Shown piece by piece: positions 58,984 to 64,000 of a stretch of 64,000 nt of DNA. The position numbers and the translations under genes are program-made. The DNA is from Pseudarthrobacter defluvii (lineage in GTDB: Bacteria; Actinomycetota; Actinomycetes; Actinomycetales; Micrococcaceae), in contig NZ_CP066363.1 in NCBI RefSeq assembly GCF_030323865.1, positions 111,022-175,021 on the forward strand, written 5' to 3'. How positions within the stretch are numbered: the stretch's first letter is position 1; each line of letters begins with the position of its first letter. Below the pieces are notes generated by a model. That model did not search any database. It had not been told where the DNA came from and saw only the letters and a program-made list of their open reading frames with translations.

Positions 58984-59388
58984 ATGACTGAAGAGCGGAA
59001 GTCTGAGCGGACGCCGCCGCGCCGTTTCTCCCGCCGACGCCGCGCCAACATTGACGGTGACACCCAGTACGTGCGGGTCTCAATGTCGGAGTTCGAGCGC
59101 GCGCAGTTGAAGGTCCTGGAGGAACGGACTGGTCGCAGTCCGTCGGAGATTCTGGTCAGTGCTGCCCTGTACGCGGAGAACTCCGAGTCCCTGGCTGAAC
59201 GCAGGGCGGCCGCCGTGGAGTTCATGGCGGCCCGCCGGTACCTTGCCGCCTTGTCGAACAACGTGAACCAGCTGGCCCGGCACGCGAACGCCACGGATGA
59301 GTTTCCGGAAGCAGCCCGCACTGTGTTGACCCGGGTGCGGGCGGTTGCTGACCGGATCAATACGATGCTGGATGTGATGGTGCGCTGA
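58984..59388 (+). CDS. mobC: MobC-like mobilisation accessory protein
   Basis: ATG 58984 follows GGGAGGAG at ideal spacing; an upstream GTG at 58927 is in frame but lacks a signal. The product has 134 residues. A basic N-terminus is followed by an RHH-like strand and helix (YVRVSMSEFERAQLKVLEER), then the MobC signature LSNNVNQLARHANATDEF and RVRAVADRINTML. It would bind oriT and help the relaxase form the relaxosome. Its stop overlaps the relaxase ATG. Confidence 0.85.
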   Translation: MTEERKSERTPPRRFSRRRRANIDGDTQYVRVSMSEFERAQLKVLEERTGRSPSEILVSAALYAENSESLAERRAAAVEFMAARRYLAALSNNVNQLARHANATDEFPEAARTVLTRVRAVADRINTMLDVMVR

Positions 59389-60944
59389 TGATTCCCAACA
59401 TCACCAAGGGCACCCGCATGCACGGGCTCATCGCGTACCTTGCCGGTCCCGGACGGGCCAACGAGCACACCGACCCGCACCTGGTCGCGGGCTCCCCGTC
59501 GATCATGGCCTGGCACAACGACGACGAACTGAACGCCGACGCCGCCCACGCCATCTCCAAGGAACTGGACCGGGCACGGAGCGTCCTCGGTATCGAGATA
59601 CCGGGCGGGCATGTCTGGCACTGCTCGTTGTCGCTGCGCGCCGAGGAAGGCGACCTGACTGACCAAAAGTGGGCTGACATCGCGCAGGACTTCATGGACG
59701 AAATGGGCTTCACCGAAGCCAGCGGACGCGCCCCGGCGCAGTGGGTGGCGATCCGTCACGGCCACAGCAAAGCCGGGAACGACCACATCCACATCGCCGC
59801 GTCCATGGTCCGCGAAGACGGCACGAAGTGGAGCAGCTGGCGCGACTTCCCCCGCGCCCAACAAGCCGCCCGGGCGCTGGAGAAAAAGTACGGCCTGGAA
59901 GAACTCTCACCCACGCATTCCACCCGCGGCCTGCGGCCCGGTGAACGCGAAGCATCCGAACGCAGGGGAGCGCCGGAACCGGAACGCCGCTCCCTCGAAC
60001 GCAAGGTACGTGCCTGCGCCACGTCAGCCCAGGATGAGGCCGAATTCATCCGACGACTCCGCCGCACCGGCTCCCTGGTCCGGCCGCGGTACGCGTCCGG
60101 CCGTGACGACGTCGTGGTCGGCTATAGCGTGGCCGAACGTCCCCCGAAAGGTGTCCGGCCTGTCTGGTTCGGCGGCGGTCACCTCGCCAAAGACCTCGCC
60201 CTGCCCAAGCTCCGCGCCGACTGGCCTGACAGCCCCCGGGGTGCCACGGAGGCGGTCGCTGAATGGCAGGCAGCTGCACGTGGACGCCGCCCGGTCACTA
60301 CCGGCCGCGAAGCCCACGAACCCGACCCGCAAATGTGGGAGAAGTACAGCGACGAGGTCGCCCGGCTGCGTGAAACGCTGCGCTCCGTCCCGCTGGACGA
60401 CCACGCGACCTGGGCGCATGTTGCACGTGAGACAGCTGGTGCTTTCGCCGCCTGGTCAACGGCGACCGAGGCAACACCTGGCCCCCTCGCGGCAGCAGCG
60501 GACGAGCTGTCCAAGACGGCACAACTGCGCCGCTACCCGGTCCGCCCCATCCGCAGCGTCGGACCATCGGCCCGGGGAGCATCGCTCATGCTGATGGCAG
60601 CGTCGATGTGCGGCACCGGGACCGCTGCTCAGGCGATCATGCTGCGCCAGCTGCTCAACGTCGCCAAAGCCGTCCACGACATGCACAAGGTATCCAACGA
60701 CCTGCGCAGAGCACGCCAGATCAGCCACATGGTCAAGCACCAACTCAGCCAAGTCGCTGCCGCACTACCCAGCGTCCCCGCGACCAAATCGACAGTGGAT
60801 AACGAAGCGGTTGCTGCAGTACGCACGAGTGCAGCCGGCCAGGTTTCGGGCCGGTCCGCTGGCTCCGTGTTGCCGCCGAAGTACATCCCGGCACGCACCG
60901 ACACCACCCGAAGCACTACGACCCGCCCGGACATAGAAAGATAA
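59388..60944 (+). CDS. mobA: MobA/VirD2-type relaxase
   Basis: The product has 518 residues. The first 200 form the relaxase domain; KGTRMHGLIAYLAGPGR opens it, HVWHCSLSLRAEEG follows, and the metal-binding motif is RHGHSKAGNDHIHI (His124, His126, His133, His135). The catalytic Tyr is not certain; Tyr17 is a candidate. The C-terminal half is helical, with hydrophobic segments near 400. It should nick oriT and lead the strand into the type IV secretion system at the left end of the window. MOB class P or a related type is likely. It overlaps mobC. Confidence 0.88.
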   Translation: MIPNITKGTRMHGLIAYLAGPGRANEHTDPHLVAGSPSIMAWHNDDELNADAAHAISKELDRARSVLGIEIPGGHVWHCSLSLRAEEGDLTDQKWADIAQDFMDEMGFTEASGRAPAQWVAIRHGHSKAGNDHIHIAASMVREDGTKWSSWRDFPRAQQAARALEKKYGLEELSPTHSTRGLRPGEREASERRGAPEPERRSLERKVRACATSAQDEAEFIRRLRRTGSLVRPRYASGRDDVVVGYSVAERPPKGVRPVWFGGGHLAKDLALPKLRADWPDSPRGATEAVAEWQAAARGRRPVTTGREAHEPDPQMWEKYSDEVARLRETLRSVPLDDHATWAHVARETAGAFAAWSTATEATPGPLAAAADELSKTAQLRRYPVRPIRSVGPSARGASLMLMAASMCGTGTAAQAIMLRQLLNVAKAVHDMHKVSNDLRRARQISHMVKHQLSQVAAALPSVPATKSTVDNEAVAAVRTSAAGQVSGRSAGSVLPPKYIPARTDTTRSTTTRPDIER

Positions 60945-60961
60945 CACCAACGAGGGGAACC

Positions 60962-61750
60962 ATGAGCGAATCAGACGGCATCGAAGAAGCAATCGAGGGA
61001 ATGTCCCGCGTCGGGCTGACCATCGCCGGCCGGCTCGGCGAGCAGCTGGCCCGGGCACGCGAGCAAGAGCTGCGCCGCGCCCAGGCAGCAGAGGAACAAC
61101 AGGCCCGCGAACTGCAGGCCCGGTTCGACGCGGAGCGGGAAGCTGCCCGTGCCCAGCTCGCCCCGGTCATGGACAACAGGTGGTGGGACACAGCCAACGG
61201 CCGCGACATCGAAAGAGCGCACGAAACAGCCACCGCGTGGAAGGACCACGACTCGGCAGCGCGCGACGCGGCCGAGGTAATCCGCGACCAGGTGCAGCGC
61301 CGTTACGGGTTGGACGTGGACAACCTCGGCGCCGATGAAGTGTCCGTAGCCGATGCCCTGGCACAAGCCGAACGGGAACGCGAGCAAGCGGAACAGGAAC
61401 GCCGCGCCAGCGGTGAAGAGAACGCCCAGGCTGCGCAGCTGCTGGCCGAGGCCGACCGGGAAGACCAGGACCGTGAACAAGACGTCGCCGAAGAGAACCA
61501 CCGCCATGAAGCGCTGCGCGAGGAGGCCGGCACCAGGTACGACTCAGCCGAACGCCGCCAGGAACTAGCCGCCAGCCTGGACGGCGCAGCCGACCGCGAA
61601 GCCGTGCAGGCACGACTCAGCGCAGACCAAGACCAAGGAACGCCGCCCAGCGCCGCCGTGGCCAAGGCGCCAGGACGCAGTCCGAAGGCCCGCAAGACAC
61701 GCGGAGCCAACGGCCAGACGAAGCTCCTGCAGAAAGGTATGAGCCGGTAG
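60962..61750 (+). CDS. Coiled-coil mobilisation-associated protein
   Basis: The product has 262 residues, dominated by Glu/Arg/Ala-rich helices (RAREQELRRAQAAEEQQARE, AEREREQAEQERRASGEE), with a central globular part (DNRWWDTANGRD, VIRDQVQRRYGLDVDNLG). It starts 17 bp after the relaxase gene with GAGGGG in front of the ATG, so it belongs to the mob operon. Proteins of this type follow relaxase genes in actinobacterial plasmids and probably structure the relaxosome or recruit it to the coupling protein. This role is inferred from context. Confidence 0.7.
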   Translation: MSESDGIEEAIEGMSRVGLTIAGRLGEQLARAREQELRRAQAAEEQQARELQARFDAEREAARAQLAPVMDNRWWDTANGRDIERAHETATAWKDHDSAARDAAEVIRDQVQRRYGLDVDNLGADEVSVADALAQAEREREQAEQERRASGEENAQAAQLLAEADREDQDREQDVAEENHRHEALREEAGTRYDSAERRQELAASLDGAADREAVQARLSADQDQGTPPSAAVAKAPGRSPKARKTRGANGQTKLLQKGMSR

Positions 61751-61839
61751 GTTCCGTAGTGTCGTGCTCTTGGGGAACCGCTCTTTGGAAACCCGGCTGA
61801 CTCTGGCCTGGCATCTTGTCCCACGGTGGGACAGGACGC

Positions 61840-62604
61840 TTACCGGCATTCAAGTCCGTAGAGGGCAAGCACATAGGTGAGGTCGGTATCGTTACGGTGG
61901 ATTTCCGCCTCGGCTTCGACCCGGACAGGGTCGGGGCCTAGCCGGTCATCCTGCCGGCGGAGCCAGTAGGCCCAGCAATGACCTCCACCGTACTTTGAGT
62001 GTGCCCGGACGCCCGCGGCATAGTTCCCGTCATCCAGTACTTGCTCACGAAGCCATTCGCCGATTGCGGTGGTCGCGCCGCGGTCCTCGCCGGCAAGTGT
62101 GCCCAAAGTGATGGTGCCGATGCCGAAGGTATCGTCGAGTGTCTGTCCGAGGTGGCGGTTCAGGGCGGCGATTGATTCGGCGGCGGTCAGGTCGACCCAG
62201 CGGATGGGTTCGTCGATCCGCAGCGTATACATCAGGCGCCCGTCCCGCCAGTTGGCCGGCAACCAGCCGGGTACCATGTTGCCGTTTCTGGTCCAGTCGT
62301 CGTGGATCATCTTCTGCGCGACCTCTACTGGGAGGTCGAACTGCCGGGCCGCGAAGGCAACGGCGTCGCGGAAGTCCTTGCCGACCCGGGCCATCGCAAG
62401 GGTTTCGGCATAGGCTGTGCGGCGATCTCCGGCCAGGTAGACGGTCGAGCCCGGGGTGTCGAAGCGTGACCAGGATGAGCGATCGGGTGCTCCGGCGCTG
62501 CGCGGCAGCGGGTTCAGGGGGCCATAGGACGATTTAGCGATCCGGTATCCGGTGATCGGCCCTTCAATGTAGGCAAGGCCGGTACCGGAGCAGATTCCCG
62601 TCAA
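61840..62604 (-). CDS. RES-domain toxin (NAD+-degrading type)
   Basis: The 254-residue product has the RES layout: YRIAKSSYGPLNPLP (Arg near 21), the core STVYLAGDRRTAYAETL with Tyr and catalytic-type Glu, and SYGGGHC-like SKYGGGHCWAY near the end supplying Ser. RES toxins deplete NAD+ and arrest growth until neutralised. It overlaps the antitoxin gene by 4 nt (ATGA), the canonical order antitoxin then toxin. It lies in the plasmid backbone beside the mob operon, fitting a stabilisation role. It is longer than many RES toxins, with an insertion in the middle. Confidence 0.82.
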   Translation of the reverse strand: MTGICSGTGLAYIEGPITGYRIAKSSYGPLNPLPRSAGAPDRSSWSRFDTPGSTVYLAGDRRTAYAETLAMARVGKDFRDAVAFAARQFDLPVEVAQKMIHDDWTRNGNMVPGWLPANWRDGRLMYTLRIDEPIRWVDLTAAESIAALNRHLGQTLDDTFGIGTITLGTLAGEDRGATTAIGEWLREQVLDDGNYAAGVRAHSKYGGGHCWAYWLRRQDDRLGPDPVRVEAEAEIHRNDTDLTYVLALYGLECR

Positions 62605-62984
62605 CCGGAGAACCTGTCCTCGGTCATGGCTGTTGCGGCCGCCATGACCTCTTTGGCGCGCATGTCCTTGATCGCTTCGATGGGGGAGACTTCATCCAGC
62701 CACGGGTTGGCGCCCACAAACCACAGCCGGGCCACGTGTTCGCCCTCAACGCTCGACACGGCCGTCCAGGCGCGGTGGGCGAGCTGCAGCCGGGCCTGTG
62801 CTTCCGGCCGGGGCTCGGGCCCGTCGGTACGGGCCCAGCGATAGCTGATCTTGGGGTCCTTGCTGCCGGCCAGCGCGGCGACCAGCGTGGCGCCGAGCGC
62901 GCTGTTCAGCTGCCGGACAATCTCCCGAATACCCAGGCGTGCTGTACCGCTATGGGCCGCGCCAACATCAATAGAGATGCTCAT
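62601..62984 (-). CDS. Xre/MbcA/ParS-type antitoxin
   Basis: The product has 127 residues. AAGGAGG lies about 4 nt before the ATG. The N-terminal half is helical (GIREIVRQLNSALGATLVAAL, SYRWARTDGPEPRPEAQARL) and the C-terminal half carries the MbcA/ParS toxin-binding domain (VARLWFVGANPWLDEVSPIEAIKD). It should block the RES active site and repress its own promoter. The overlap with the toxin gene couples their synthesis. Confidence 0.85.
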   Translation of the reverse strand: MSISIDVGAAHSGTARLGIREIVRQLNSALGATLVAALAGSKDPKISYRWARTDGPEPRPEAQARLQLAHRAWTAVSSVEGEHVARLWFVGANPWLDEVSPIEAIKDMRAKEVMAAATAMTEDRFSG

Positions 62985-63241
62985 CCATCCTCCTTCTTCG
63001 CTTTAACCCTACCCCTTCAACTACTACTAAACCACCGAAAAACCACTATTTAGCCGCAGGCGGGAGTCCTAGAAAGGGCGGGTGGGGGGAGCGACCCCAC
63101 CTCATGCGGCAGGAAGCCCGCGGGGAAGATCGAGTACCCAGTACTCGTGCGCTTGAACCCGCAACAGCCTGTACTGGTATCTGCACTCCAGTGGTGCCCG
63201 CGACGTGCGGACATCACAACAACAGAAGGAGAACCGCCGCT
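62985..63241. other. Spacer upstream of toxin-antitoxin operon
   Basis: An AT-rich, pyrimidine-biased tract (63000-63055) probably contains the promoter and operator of the leftward toxin-antitoxin operon. GAGTACCCAGTACTC (63130-63144) is a perfect 7-bp inverted repeat with a 1-nt centre and is the best operator candidate. Confidence 0.45.
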
Positions 63242-63502
63242 ATGACCTCTCGCGGAACCCAAGCCCCCGGTACCCGCGCCGGTAGCGACATCGACGAGCC
63301 GCAGTACGAAGCTACCGGACGGCTGAGACCGCGCCAATGGCCAGTGGGCCCGAATGAAAGCTACGGGAAAGTCGAATTCGATGACGGCGAGGGACACCCC
63401 GTCCTCACCTCTACATTCAGCGGGCACCCGAACAAGGTTACGTCCTGCACATCGAGCATCTGGCCGCGCCGCTGCGATTGGACGGTACACTCCTTCGCCT
63501 AA
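63242..63502 (+). CDS. Hypothetical protein, possibly frameshifted at its end
   Basis: ATG 63242 has AGAAGGAG upstream. The product is 86 residues: RLRPRQWPVGPNESYGKVEFDDGEGHPVLTSTF looks coded. After about residue 65 the residues become Cys/Trp/Ser-rich and look random. In the neighbouring frame, well-formed sequence (LYIQRAPEQGYVLHIEHLAA) continues directly into the next gene. A frameshift may thus join this frame to 63478-63708. As read, it is a small unknown protein. Confidence 0.5.
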   Translation: MTSRGTQAPGTRAGSDIDEPQYEATGRLRPRQWPVGPNESYGKVEFDDGEGHPVLTSTFSGHPNKVTSCTSSIWPRRCDWTVHSFA

Positions 63503-63708
63503 CCCCGGCGCCTCACATTGACAGGAACGCGGCAGATTTCCGCCGGATCACTGCTGCCCGTACGGCTGCCGCGAAGGCCGAGGCTGAGCTGGATGCCGCC
63601 GTCAGCGCCGCCCGCGCTAACGGGGACTCCTGGGAGGTTATCGGCGCCGCCCTCGGCATGTCAGCCAGAAAAGCCCGGGAGCGGTTCGATCAAGCGCAGA
63701 AGCGATAG
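63478..63708 (+). CDS. Small HTH-like protein, related to the right-edge gene
   Basis: The frame starts at TTG 63478 as annotated, but coding-like sequence continues upstream in the same frame to about 63386 without a standard start. The product is 76 residues. AELDAAVSAARANGDSWEVIGAALGMSARKARERFD is a sigma-4-like HTH, found in small actinobacterial proteins of unknown role. The partial gene at the right edge encodes a similar C-terminus (LDDAVAAARLAGVSWDNIGRAFGISRQ). The two genes are convergent, 81 bp apart. Confidence 0.6.
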   Translation: MDGTLLRLTPAPHIDRNAADFRRITAARTAAAKAEAELDAAVSAARANGDSWEVIGAALGMSARKARERFDQAQKR

Positions 63709-63789
63709 CGAACTGGGCCGTCCATGAGGTGACGAATGTGCGCCTGAGTTTCTGCCGTGGAGCAGGACCAACTCGGCAGGGGCAAGCCC

Positions 63790-64000
63790 TCAGTTGTCTT
63801 CGGGTCGGCGGACCGCAGCGGCGGACACGTTCTCCCAGCGCTTTTGGGCCCCCTGTCGGCTGATCCCAAACGCCCGGCCAATATTGTCCCAGGAAACACC
63901 CGCCAACCTGGCGGCCGCCACGGCGTCGTCGAGCTGGGCCTCGAGCTCCTTCAGGCTCCGGCTAAGGGTGCCGATGGTGTGCAGCGACAGGTCGGGGGCA
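63790..64000 (-). CDS. Small HTH-like protein, N-terminus outside window
   Basis: The last 70 codons of a leftward gene are visible and run off the right edge. They encode LHTIGTLSRSLKELEAQLDD, then AVAAARLAGVSWDNIGRAFGISRQGAQKRW and the tail RRPEDN. The helix pair and HTH closely resemble those of the 63478-63708 product, so the two are paralogues or members of one family. No start is visible. Probably a small DNA-binding protein. Confidence 0.7.
   Translation of the reverse strand, partial: APDLSLHTIGTLSRSLKELEAQLDDAVAAARLAGVSWDNIGRAFGISRQGAQKRWENVSAAAVRRPEDN

Noticed and set aside
1..64000. tRNA, rRNA, CRISPR arrays and prophage structural genes
   Set aside because: None was recognised on reading through; the window looks like plasmid backbone plus accessory cargo.

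Overview
The window is high-GC DNA from an actinobacterium, most likely an Arthrobacter-type member of the Micrococcaceae. That assignment is an inference from the SCO6880-type secretion genes, the actinobacterial LexA box, the MprF/PAP2/DedA set and the codon bias. It looks like part of a large conjugative or mobilisable plasmid, or a plasmid-derived element. It carries transfer, replication, partition and mobilisation genes, with an accessory interior broken up by recombinases, insertion sequences and decayed genes. Both window ends cut through genes.

Layout. 1-8.0 kb: a divergent type IV secretion cluster. A leftward operon (P-loop protein, pilin-like protein, membrane-anchored protein, TrbL-like protein, SCO6880-like protein) faces a rightward operon (HTH protein, CHAP wall hydrolase, lipoprotein, ParA/MinD-like ATPase). 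8.2-12.8 kb: replication and partition, with a small RHH-like protein, a primase-type Rep with a terminator hairpin in its leader, and a parA/RHH operon flanked by repeat pairs of 12-bp period. 12.8-22 kb: gene-poor, recombined DNA with two serine recombinases, clusters of a shared res-like site, an intact IS3-family element with 3-bp target duplication, and small unknown genes. 22-30 kb: regulatory and DNA-repair cargo, comprising a sigma/HTH/ImmA-protease operon, an XRE regulator divergent from a DUF3800-like protein, a LexA-boxed gene pair and an ATP-dependent DNA ligase. 30-35 kb: an IS110-type transposase followed by debris (truncated APH, altered GrpB, dead resolvase, frameshifted lgt).

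35.5-51.8 kb: an apparently coherent cell-envelope island. It holds a tandem-lectin protein, two DedA proteins, an ABC exporter operon, a broken membrane esterase, two small secreted proteins, a histidine kinase and OmpR-type regulator, a PAP2 phosphatase, an MprF-like lipid aminoacyltransferase, a secreted phosphoesterase and a ChrB-N-like protein. Tandem CTGAG-type repeats, mostly at 11-bp spacing, lie upstream of at least five of its transcription units and may be sites for the local regulator. A 48-bp exact direct repeat (32.7 and 52.2 kb) brackets the island.

52.4-64 kb: plasmid backbone again, with a ParB-like protein, glutaredoxin, SSB, small RHH/HTH proteins, a probable oriT, MobC, a MobA/VirD2-type relaxase and its coiled-coil partner, a RES/Xre toxin-antitoxin pair, and two related small HTH proteins at the right edge. 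No tRNA, rRNA or CRISPR array was seen.
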